Shown here one piece after another: positions 11,024 through 20,500 of a stretch of 64,000 nucleotides of DNA. Each line of letters begins with the position of its first letter. Within the stretch, counting starts at the first letter, position 1. A model generated the notes under the pieces. It was not told the DNA's origin. It did not search any database and was given only the letters and a program-made list of their open reading frames with translations. The position numbers were made by a program, and so were the translations under genes. The DNA is from Peronospora farinosa (lineage: Eukaryota; Oomycota; Peronosporomycetes; Peronosporales; Peronosporaceae): contig CANTFK010000285.1 in assembly GCA_947646735.1 (NCBI GenBank), forward strand, positions 91,545-155,544. Reading direction: 5' to 3'.

Positions 11024-11143
11024 TCTTGGCTGTCACCTGTTTTTTCATCTTTCAAGACACGAGACAATCAAAGCCTTTGACCTCATTTTGATCGTCTGAT
11101 CTGTCTTTTGTATTCCAAGACTTTTTAACCAGCCCCCATCAAA

Positions 11144-14100
11144 ATGGCTGGTGGTGCAGAAGGCAATCCGTCGTACATGTCATTGGCAACACCTAATGAT
11201 GTCAAGAATTATACAAACGATGTCGGTCAAATTCAATGGGCCCAAGTGCCACTTAATGCAGCACTTGACAAGCTTAAATCATGTCGCGAAGGTCTCACAT
11301 CTCATGAAGCTGAGAAACGTTTAGCTGAATATGGTCCCAACAAATTACCAGAAGAAAAAGTAAACAAGTTGAAGCTTTTTATGGGATTTATGTGGAATCC
11401 TTTGTCCTGGGCCATGGAAGTAGCTGCTATTTTATCAATTGTATTGCTGGATTATGCTGATTTTGCATTGATTCTCTTCCTATTGCTGCTAAATGCATGC
11501 ATTGGATACTTGGAAGAAGTACAAGCTGGTGATGCTGTATCGGCTTTGATGGGTCAATTGGCACCGGAGGCAAAAGTGTTTCGTGATGGAGAGATTAAAA
11601 ACATTCCAGCGGACTTGCTAGTCCCTGGTGACGTGCTACGTGTACGTCTAGGCGACGTGATTCCAGCCGATCTCAAGTTCCTCGAAGGTGATGCTGTTAA
11701 AGTGGATCAATCGTCACTGACTGGTGAGTCACTACCCGTGACAAAGAAGGAGGGAGACGAGGGATACTCTGGTTCTGTGGTGAAACAGGGTGAGATTGAG
11801 GCTGTCGTGACTAGCACGGGTGTGAACACATTCCTTGGTCGTGCTGCTGAGAAGATTGCGTCCGCAGACTCTCACGGTCGTCTGCAGATGGTGCTGACAA
11901 CTGTAGGCAACTTTTGTATGGTGTCGATCGCATTCTGGTGCGTGGTGGAGCTGTTGGTGCAAATGGCCGGTCGTTCCTCGCAGAACCCATGTGTGATCGT
12001 AACGGACGGTTGTCTGGGTGTCGCTAACATCCTGGTGTTGATTGTGGGCGGTATCCCCGTGGCAATGCCGACTGTACTGTCGGTGACACTTGCCATCGGT
12101 TCGTCGGCTTTGGCCAAGGAGAACGCCATTGTGACGCGTCTGACGTGTATCGAAGAGATGGCTTCGATGGAGGTGTTGTGCTCGGACAAGACGGGTACAC
12201 TGACGCTGAACCAGCTTTCTGTGGACATGGACAACTTGATCCCGTACAATAACTTTACGGGGGACGACATCCTCAAGTACGGCGCTCTGTCTGCTCGTAC
12301 GGAGAACAATGAAGCTATCGACGTAGTGTGCCACAACACATACCCGGGCCATGCTACGATGTGGAACGAGTACACACTGCTGCACTACACGCCGTTTGAC
12401 CCCACAACGAAGCGTACGATTGCTAAGCTGAAGGACAATCGAACTGGCGAGATCTTCCGTGCCGTGAAGGGTGCCCCGCAGGTGGTGTTGGACATGGACG
12501 TGAACGCGGATGTTCTTCGCATGGAGGTTGAAGAGCGCATCGACGAGTTTGCTTCGCGCGGCTATCGTGGTCTGGGTGTGGGTATCTCTCGCTGCGGTGA
12601 TGTTCCGGTGGAGGAATGTGAGTGGCAGATGATTGGTCTGTTGCCGCTGTTCGACCCCCCTCGCCACGACACGGCGGACACTGTGAAGAAGGCCATTGCT
12701 CTGGGCATTGCGGTGAAGATGGTCACGGGTGACCAGAAAGCCATTGCTGTGGAGACGTGCCGTCAGTTGGGAATGCCTACGAACATTTTGGACACTTCTT
12801 TCTTTAACACTGCTCCTCCTCCTGGACTGAACCTGGCGCAGATGATCTATGACACGGACGGTTTCGCTCAGGTGTTCCCTGAGCACAAGTTTGAGATCGT
12901 GAAGCACCTGCAGTCGCTGGACAAGGTTGTGGGCATGACGGGTGACGGTGTAAATGACGCTCCGGCTCTGGCACAGGCCGACATTGGTATTGCTGTGGAT
13001 GATGCGACGGACGCGGCGCGTGCTGCTGCTGACATTGTGCTAGTTTCGCCCGGTCTGAGTGTGATCATCACGGCCATTCGCATGAGTCGTGAGATTTTCC
13101 TGCGCATGAAGAACTACGCCATGTACTCTATCGCCATGACGGTGCGTATTGTGTTTACGTTCGGCATCCTGACGGTAGCGTGGAACTGGTACTTCCCTCC
13201 TATTCTTGTGGTGATTCTGGCCATCCTGAACGACGGCACGATTCTGACGATCTCGAAGGACAATGTGGTTGCGTCACCGTACCCGGACTCGTGGAAGCTG
13301 AAGGAGATCTTCATTTCGTCGATCACGTTCGGTCTGTGGCTGACGCTGTCGACGGTCGTGCTGTTTGGTGTTGTGAACAACTCGAGTGGTTTCGAGCGAA
13401 CTGGTGCTGAGAATTTGTGCGCGAGCTGCATGAAGGAGGAATGCCATGACTTTTTCCAGGATCAGTACCAGATGTGTGTGATGGACAACAACGCGACTGG
13501 CTGCGGTGAGATGACGGGCAGCGTGCCACAGGCCGCTAGTTTGTCGGACGTGGGCAATTTCCGCGAGAAAGCAGTTAACGCGTACTGGAAACAGTACCAG
13601 AAGAAGTATGACTCGCGCTCGAAGTTGTTTGAGGACCTGTCTGACGTGCATCTTAACTCGCTTCCGAACGACGTGAAGCCATCGGCTGAGATTGCGTACA
13701 ACCAGTTTGTGTATGCGTACACGTTGGGCATGGGCGGTGCCGCTTACAAGGGCGACTACGACGTGTTCAACGCTGCTCAGCTGGGCCGTGGTGTGCGTTT
13801 CATTGGTAATGGCGAGGTGCCTCTGACGAACCAGGTGAGCTTCTGTGACTACGTATGGGGTTTTAGCAACTGGAACTCGACGTGGACACGCAATAACGAG
13901 ATGATCGGCCCTGGCATTCAGCGCAAGGAAGGCGTGCTTCGCTCGCTGGTGTACTTGCAGGTGTCCATCTCTGGCCAAGCTCTGATTTTTGTAACACGTA
14001 CGGCCGGCAGCAACAATTGGTTCTTCGCTGAGAAGCCGTGCAACTTGCTGCTGATCGCTTTCGTGTTCGCTCAGATCGTTGCTTCAGTGGTGGGCTGGAT

Positions 14101-14356
14101 CGGTTTCGGCGGCTACCCGACGGACCGTATTGCCGTGATCGGTTGTGGCGGCACCTACACGCTGATTGCGTGGCTGTGGGCCATTGTGTGGCAGTTCCCG
14201 CTTGACGTGATCAAGTTTGCGGTGAACTATATGCTGACGAAGAACGCGTACTCGAGCAAGGCGTTCACGGAGCGCATCAACGCTGGTCACCCGACGATGA
14301 CGCACTCTGTGGTGACGAACGCGCAGCGTTCAATCCGTGCCAGCCGCACTGTTTAA
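11144..14356 (+). CDS. PMA: Plasma membrane H+-ATPase, copy 3 (complete)
   Basis: Intronless 1070-residue proton pump, identical to copy 2 except for Lys at residue 827 in the large loop (as far as can be compared by eye). The same motifs are present: TGES, CSDKTGT with D348, GDGVNDAP, about ten membrane helices and the oomycete-specific loop around 745-935. The start ATG lies 121 bp after the Inr. It is transcribed away from copy 2. Having identical proteins under different promoters suggests either dosage or stage-specific expression of the same pump; this is inference. Confidence 0.97.
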   Translation: MAGGAEGNPSYMSLATPNDVKNYTNDVGQIQWAQVPLNAALDKLKSCREGLTSHEAEKRLAEYGPNKLPEEKVNKLKLFMGFMWNPLSWAMEVAAILSIVLLDYADFALILFLLLLNACIGYLEEVQAGDAVSALMGQLAPEAKVFRDGEIKNIPADLLVPGDVLRVRLGDVIPADLKFLEGDAVKVDQSSLTGESLPVTKKEGDEGYSGSVVKQGEIEAVVTSTGVNTFLGRAAEKIASADSHGRLQMVLTTVGNFCMVSIAFWCVVELLVQMAGRSSQNPCVIVTDGCLGVANILVLIVGGIPVAMPTVLSVTLAIGSSALAKENAIVTRLTCIEEMASMEVLCSDKTGTLTLNQLSVDMDNLIPYNNFTGDDILKYGALSARTENNEAIDVVCHNTYPGHATMWNEYTLLHYTPFDPTTKRTIAKLKDNRTGEIFRAVKGAPQVVLDMDVNADVLRMEVEERIDEFASRGYRGLGVGISRCGDVPVEECEWQMIGLLPLFDPPRHDTADTVKKAIALGIAVKMVTGDQKAIAVETCRQLGMPTNILDTSFFNTAPPPGLNLAQMIYDTDGFAQVFPEHKFEIVKHLQSLDKVVGMTGDGVNDAPALAQADIGIAVDDATDAARAAADIVLVSPGLSVIITAIRMSREIFLRMKNYAMYSIAMTVRIVFTFGILTVAWNWYFPPILVVILAILNDGTILTISKDNVVASPYPDSWKLKEIFISSITFGLWLTLSTVVLFGVVNNSSGFERTGAENLCASCMKEECHDFFQDQYQMCVMDNNATGCGEMTGSVPQAASLSDVGNFREKAVNAYWKQYQKKYDSRSKLFEDLSDVHLNSLPNDVKPSAEIAYNQFVYAYTLGMGGAAYKGDYDVFNAAQLGRGVRFIGNGEVPLTNQVSFCDYVWGFSNWNSTWTRNNEMIGPGIQRKEGVLRSLVYLQVSISGQALIFVTRTAGSNNWFFAEKPCNLLLIAFVFAQIVASVVGWIGFGGYPTDRIAVIGCGGTYTLIAWLWAIVWQFPLDVIKFAVNYMLTKNAYSSKAFTERINAGHPTMTHSVVTNAQRSIRASRTV

Positions 14357-14475
14357 GCAGACTTAGGTTATTGGTCGCGTGCGGAAGCAGCGGCTCTTGG
14401 AGAAAGAGGAGTTTGTGTGAGATTCTTTGCACTCTTGGACATTATCGCTGATGGACTACACGTCCTTGTCCGTCG

Positions 14476-14501
14476 CATATACACACTGTTGTGTGTATAT
14501 G
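14476..14501. other. 3' hairpin downstream of H+-ATPase copy 3
   Basis: Same 11-bp perfect stem as at 6129-6154, 120 bp after the stop codon. Confidence 0.55.
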
Positions 14502-14580
14502 TCTGCATGACTCATGCTTTATCGTATTACCTAGTTAGTAAGAAGTGATACAGTTAAAGTTTTTATCTAATGAACCAAGT

Positions 14581-14959
14581 GGTTGTAAGATCCGCAGATC
14601 CCTTGGTTTAAAAGGCTCTAGTTGTCGGCAAAGACTAGCAACAACAGTCCGATAATTATGAAGACACCTCTCCCATTTCCCGCATAGCCTGTTATTAATA
14701 ATAGCACTTCTCGCAATTGCTCTAATGCCACATTCTTTCGTTGTGACTTGCTCCTTGTGTCAACATGGAGATTCGTCTTGAACTTAGCGCGTGCTGCCGG
14801 GATTCATTTTTACAAGCAATTTTGCATAACAAACGTCCATTGCTCGTCCTCACTTGTCTTCTTGGCGATTTGTATCGTTCAAAAGTGCTAAGCTTCACCC
14901 TTAGCTGGCTCTGCTTGACATCAATTGCGACAAGACTTGGTCGCGTCCTTTCCAGCGTG
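14581..14959. other. Intergenic stretch between H+-ATPase copy 3 and the FAR1-like gene
   Basis: 3' flanks of two convergent genes. I see no gene or repeat here. Confidence 0.5.
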
Positions 14960-16108
14960 CTAAATCCCTCGAGTCCATGAATCATCAACGCTCACGCCAC
15001 TACCACACGAATCGACGCACATCATTGCTCCCCCTTTACCTTCTTTGCTGACTACTGCCCCATTTTCCGCTTGTTTTTCATCTCGACGATCCCGTACAAT
15101 GTTCATAGCCACGTCCATGACACGGAAGGCGGCCGCAAACTCGGTCGCTGACATTTCGGCCAGCAAAGTTGCGACGGCATTCCCCACCGCACGCGACACC
15201 TTGAACTGCGTCGTAGGGTCCACCAGATCAAGTAACTCACCATCCAATGGCACCGAGTGAGCGAGACGAAAGTCACGTAGAACTTGATCCTCTGTAGTCA
15301 GCTTTAGAACAGCATTGCCAGTGGACTCGTCAATGACGTGTGTCTGTTCCAGCCGAGCGTTCGTCGTCGCTGGAGCACCAGCAGCTGATGCTGTCTCCTC
15401 CTGATTCCGCAATCGATGCAAGATATTCTGCACGTCCTTGAGTGTTGGTGCACAACTCGAGTGTTTCATTATATAGCTATGCACGTCCTTGGGTTTAACA
15501 CCTGTCTTTCTCATGAGCTCGACACAGCTCAGTAGCTCACTCGAGAGCTTGAGTCTCGTGTTACTATACTGCAGGAACGTCTCCTTATCCACTCGATGAT
15601 TATGAGTCAGCAATGCTCGCGTTACATGTACTTGATAGCGATTTGCCACGGGATCCGTGAGTTTCAGACACGCGTTTATCTGCACATTGCAGCGTGTGGC
15701 ACGTACATCCTGACGGGAACGTCGTCCAGTCCCACGTGACACAAAGGCACCACTATGAGTACATACAAGTGTGAGTGAATAATTGTTGTATCTCTCTGGA
15801 ATAAGCTGTGGATTCTCTACTCTCGTATGTTCTTCTTCCAGTAATTGTGACGTCTTCTTCGAGCGTGACAAAAGACGTTCAGCTACGCGTCGATTCCGTA
15901 GCTTTACTGATGTAGACGTGCGTTTGCGAAAGATTTGATAACTACGACGTGCATACGAGTTCATATACGTCTCAAACTCGTCCCATGAATTAAACACACG
16001 GCGTTCTAATGGGGCACCCTCATACACTTTGGAAGACGATGAAGAAGGTACTGGAGACGCTGGGGCCATTTCTATGAGTGGCAAATCGCCACACGAGGTC
16101 GATGCCAT
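14960..16108 (-). CDS. FAR1/MULE-type DNA-binding domain protein
   Basis: 382-residue protein that probably binds DNA. Residues ~37-180 look like the WRKY-GCM1/FAR1-type zinc finger found at the N-terminus of Mutator-like transposases and FAR1/ZSWIM-like proteins: it opens with FNSWDEFETYMNSY, has a basic stretch, then LVCTHSG..., a CN pair and a closing HNH. No transposase (DDE) or SWIM domain follows; the C-terminal half is a helical region of unknown fold with low-complexity ends. This suggests a domesticated DNA-binding half of a MULE transposase. The ATG at 16106-16108 is 27 bp from the divergent ALG13 start. Family assignment is by motif only. Confidence 0.65.
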   Translation of the reverse strand: MASTSCGDLPLIEMAPASPVPSSSSSKVYEGAPLERRVFNSWDEFETYMNSYARRSYQIFRKRTSTSVKLRNRRVAERLLSRSKKTSQLLEEEHTRVENPQLIPERYNNYSLTLVCTHSGAFVSRGTGRRSRQDVRATRCNVQINACLKLTDPVANRYQVHVTRALLTHNHRVDKETFLQYSNTRLKLSSELLSCVELMRKTGVKPKDVHSYIMKHSSCAPTLKDVQNILHRLRNQEETASAAGAPATTNARLEQTHVIDESTGNAVLKLTTEDQVLRDFRLAHSVPLDGELLDLVDPTTQFKVSRAVGNAVATLLAEMSATEFAAAFRVMDVAMNIVRDRRDEKQAENGAVVSKEGKGGAMMCVDSCGSGVSVDDSWTRGI

Positions 16109-16135
16109 ACAAACATCAAGTCAAATATAATCAAA
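16109..16135. promoter_or_regulatory. 27-bp spacer between two divergent start codons
   Basis: Only 27 bp separate the FAR1-like and ALG13 start codons. Both core promoters and leaders must therefore overlap the neighbouring coding sequence or be extremely short. No clear Inr is visible inside the spacer. Confidence 0.6.
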
Positions 16136-16642
16136 ATGCACGTATTTGTGACAGTGGGGACCACCAAGTTTGATGCGTTAGTAGCGGCATTAGACACAGA
16201 CGCGTGTCTTTGTGCTCTAGTGGCCCGAGGTTTCACGTCTCTGCGAATGCAAATTGGCCATGGAGAGAAACGACCGCGTACATCATTCCCGGGTCTGGAG
16301 CTGAGCTTTTACCGTCATGATCCGCAGTATAAAAACGACGTGGCCAGGGCCGATCTGATCATCAGTCACGCAGGTGCTGGTTCCATTATGGACGGTCTTG
16401 CACTCAAGAAGAAGCTCGTGGTGGTCGTGAATACGGGACTTATGGACAACCATCAGATGGAACTGGCTAAGGCCATGGCCGACCAGAAATTCTGTCTCCA
16501 GACGTCAGTGGACGGACTTCAGCGTGTACTGGAGAGTGGCAAGTGGAACGACTTGCAACCGTATCCGCAGTTAAATGAACAGGCTTTTCCCGACTTGGTC
16601 GATGCAGTGATGGGAGTGACTCAAGTGACGAAACAACAGTAG
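16136..16642 (+). CDS. ALG13: UDP-GlcNAc transferase catalytic subunit ALG13
   Basis: 168-residue GT28-type C-terminal glycosyltransferase domain. In the family, ALG13 joins membrane-bound ALG14 on the cytosolic face of the ER and adds the second GlcNAc to the dolichol-linked oligosaccharide for N-glycosylation. Visible marks are the N-terminal VTVGTTKFDAL, the UDP-GlcNAc-binding ISHAGAGS motif and NHQMELA. Length matches the single-domain yeast protein; the OTU/Tudor extensions of animal ALG13 are absent. It has no membrane segment or signal peptide, as expected. ALG14 is not in this window. Confidence 0.93.
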   Translation: MHVFVTVGTTKFDALVAALDTDACLCALVARGFTSLRMQIGHGEKRPRTSFPGLELSFYRHDPQYKNDVARADLIISHAGAGSIMDGLALKKKLVVVVNTGLMDNHQMELAKAMADQKFCLQTSVDGLQRVLESGKWNDLQPYPQLNEQAFPDLVDAVMGVTQVTKQQ

Positions 16643-17500
16643 AAAGATCGATGGCACATAAGCTTCGAGGAAAATCTTGTGTCACTCATCGGATTCCTTT
16701 TTCTACATGTAGCTGTACGCACAGTGTCGTAGTGCCTCTGTCTACATCGGAACCTCTTTCAACGTTGTAGTGTGCGTGTTAGACATAAAGATCGTACTAC
16801 CATGTGCTCTTTCTACTGCCTCATGCACCACCCTAACACCATGATCTGCAGCTTGTTTTTCTTCACCACGACAACCCTCGACTCCATTGTCCAATGCCAT
16901 TAGTGTCATGACCTACTGCTGCTATCTCGTTCTCCTTCTCAGCACCACGTACAGAAGAAGTTACTGCACTCATCACCTTCTCCAAAACTGCCGTCACTTC
17001 GACTTCAGACGCCAGCCACATCGCTCAGTTATGCTGTCTTTGTCCATCGTCTTTATTCGCTGCTTGCTTGTCTGCCTCTGCAATTCACCTGGTCCATAGT
17101 CACCTCGTCGCTTCTTGATTGTCCTCGATAGAGCTGCACACAGTCACTTGTCGCCTATTTGGCTCTTACTTAACGGCCTATATAAAAAATAACGACTGAC
17201 CCTATTTTTTCAAATAGATCATGTACGATAAAGTCACGTGTTCGTACAATTTTATTCTCTTAAAACCTACTGCTTCTGTCATTTCCACTAGATCTTTTTG
17301 GTTATTCCACATAAAAAAACCAAATCTTCTCCTTTCGTCAATTTATTACCCCCGGGGGGGGGAAAGAATAAAAAAAAGAAATCAATCTCTCTAATTCTCT
17401 ACCATTCCTTCATTCTCCTCCCCCTCTCTCTCAAGGCCCCCCATCTCTCTCTCTCTCAAGGCCCCCCATCTTTCTCTCTCAAGACCCCCCCCTCTCTCTC
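16643..17500. other. Intergenic region with pyrimidine-rich tract upstream of AROM
   Basis: No gene seen. From ~17340 to 17500 there is a C9-10/G9 stretch followed by a long CT-rich tract with repeats of CTCTCTCAAGGCCCCCC, which ends directly at the AROM start codon. This tract is probably leader or promoter. Confidence 0.5.
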
Positions 17501-20500
17501 ATGTCGCTTCCACTTCCACAAATAATTCCTTGTGGTACGTACACTATCGTTCTTGGTTCCTTCCTCTTCCAATCTCAATACATTGCCCAAGATCTTCTCC
17601 AACTTCTTCCAACGACTTCAACTTTTGTCATTCTCACCGACGCAAACGTTGGTCCCCTTTATGCCAACCCCCTTTACACTCAATTAACAACCTTATTACA
17701 AGCCCCTCCACATGTCACACGTCGGGTCTTCCTCCATACAATCCCACCAGGTGAAACTTCCAAGTCTCGTGACATGAAGACCAAGATTGAAGACGACGTG
17801 TTGTTCCCTAATCGCTGTCATCGGGATACGTGCGTCATTGCTGTTGGAGGGGGAGTCGTAGGGGATTTAGCGGGATACGTCGCGTCGACGTACATGCGGG
17901 GTGTCCCTTTTGTGCAAATACCGACGTCTTTATTGGCTTGTGTGGATTCCAGTATTGGGGGAAAAACCGGTATTGATGTCGCTGCTGGAAAGAATCTATT
18001 AGGGGCGTTTCATATGCCACAACGTGTGTATATTGATCTCAATGTACTGCAGACGTTACCAAAACGGGAACTTATCAATGGAATGGCTGAAGTGATTAAA
18101 TCAGGAGCAATTTATAATCCTGAGCTTTTTGAGCTCTTGGAAACATCAGCTGAGACAATGCTTACACTATCGGATATGGACGTTGTACAACGTATTGTGG
18201 CACTTACGGTACAAGTGAAAGCTACAGTTGTGACTGAAGATACAAAAGAGATGGGACTACGTGCGATTCTCAACTTTGGGCATAGTATTGGTCATGGAAT
18301 TGAGGCATTATTGCAACCAGAATATCTTCATGGAGAATGTATCTCCATGGGCTGTCTCAAGGAAGCCGAGATTGCTCGTGGGATGGGCATTTGTACTTCA
18401 GCAACTGTTGGTCGACTTCGTCGCTGTCTTACTGCCTATGGTCTTCCAGTACGTGTACCCGACCATGTAACAACACGTGATGTCTTGGAGAAAATGGAGA
18501 TTGACAAGAAGAACAGTCAAGGGGTCAAGAAGATTGTACTGCTGGAGAAAATTGGCAAGGTATTAGCCAATCCATACGCACGTGCCGTGAAGGATCATCA
18601 GATTGAGCTCGTGCTGGAAAAGCAAGTCTGCATGGTGCCGGGTGCAAAAGCTAACGGTACAATTCGTGTCCCTGGATCCAAGTCTATTTCAAACCGCGTG
18701 CTGCTCATGGCCGCTCTTGGCAAGGGTCCGTGCCGCATCACCGGACTTTTGCACTCGGACGACACGCAGGTCATGATGAACGCGCTGCAAAAGGTTGGCG
18801 CCAAATTTTCATGGGAGGATAATGGTGCTGTGCTTGTCGTGGAAGGCACGGCAGGAGAGTTTGTCACTGTGCCCGATGGGGAAGAGATCTACCTGAGCAA
18901 TGCTGGCACGGCTGCACGGTTCCTCACGAGCGCGATGACTCTGGTGCCGAGCGAGCGCAATGGCGCGGTGATTATCACGGGTAATCACCGCATGAAGGAA
19001 CGTCCGATATCTCCGCTGGTGGATGCGTTGCGCGGAAACGGCTGCGAGATTGTATATAGTGAGAATGAAGGGTTTCTACCGCTAGCGATTCGTGGCACTG
19101 GTCTGCGTGGTGGGACCATTCGTCTTGCAGCCGAGGTCAGCAGCCAGTACGTGTCTTCTGTACTTATCAGTGCACCGTACGCCAAGGAACCGCTCGTGCT
19201 GGAGCTTGAAGAGGACGAGCCGACTTCGCTGCCGTACATTCTTATGACGACACAGCTAATGAAACAATTCGGCATTGCGGTGGAAACGCTGGCTCCCAAC
19301 CGCTACCGTGTACCTTGCGGCATATACGAAAATCCCAAAGAAGTGTCTGTGGAGGTGGACGCATCGTCGGCCACATATCCGCTTGCGTTCGCCGCTATTA
19401 CGGGCGGACAGGTGACAGTGGAAGCTCTTGGCAACACAAGTCTACAAGGCGATGCCGCTTTCCACACTCTGTTGCGATCGATGGGATGCACTACGACCCA
19501 AGACGCTACGTCGACAACGGTGACTGGACCGCAGGACGGGTCGCCTCTCAAGGCCGTGACTATCAACATGGAGACTATGACGGACGCATTCATGACAGCT
19601 GCTGCCCTAGCTGTTGTGGCTGATGGCATTACTGAGATCACTGGCATTGCTAACCAACGTGTGAAGGAGTGCAATCGCATTGAGGTGATGGTGACGGAGC
19701 TGCGTAAGATTGGTGTGGAGTGCTGTGAACTGCCCGATGGCATTCGAATCACGGGCACGGCAGGCAAGACTGACCATTTGAAAAAAGCTTTTATTGCATG
19801 CCACAACGACCACCGCATCGCCATGAGCTTTGCAGTCCTTGGCGCTGTAGTGAACAATGTGATCATTACCGACAAGGAATGCACGGACAAGACATATCCG
19901 GAGTTTTGGGACCACTTGCAGATGCATCTTGGCCTCCAAGTCGTGCCTGTTGTCGAGAAAACGACTGGCGACAGTAAAGGTGAAAACACGATCCCTGGTG
20001 TGTTTTTGATTGGCATGCGTGGTGCTGGCAAAAGCTCATTGGCGAAGGCGGCGGCCGCTGCACTAAAGCTGAATCTGCTAGATACGGACGAGATGCTGGA
20101 GAAAGAACTTGGTGAGTCCATAGTAGACTTTGTCGCTCGCTACAACAACACGTGGGAAGCCTTTCGCGAAAAACAAAAGGATCTGCTACTGCGCCTGATT
20201 GCGAACCCACCTCCTGCTACCATTATTTCTTGCGGCGGCGGTGTTGTGGAGTCTCCAGAGATCGTGGACGCGCTTGAAAAATACTTGTACGTTGTCCACG
20301 TACGTCGCGATATCAAGGATGTTCTGTCGTACCTGGACTCCTCGGAGGAGTCGCACCGTCCGTCACTGGGAGACAGTCACGCGAATGTTTGGGCACGGAG
20401 GGAACCTCTGTACCAGCGCAGCTCTTCATTTGAGTTCGTCGTAAACGCTGGTGACGTAGACTACCCTCGTATCAACCGCGACTTTGTGCGCTTCCTTTCC

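Larger units (their letters stand above)
11005..14580. repeat. Right arm of ~3.6-kb inverted repeat (H+-ATPase copy 3)
   Basis: Reverse complement of 6050-9625. The two arms and the 1.4-kb spacer form an ~8.5-kb palindrome-like structure. Confidence 0.9.
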
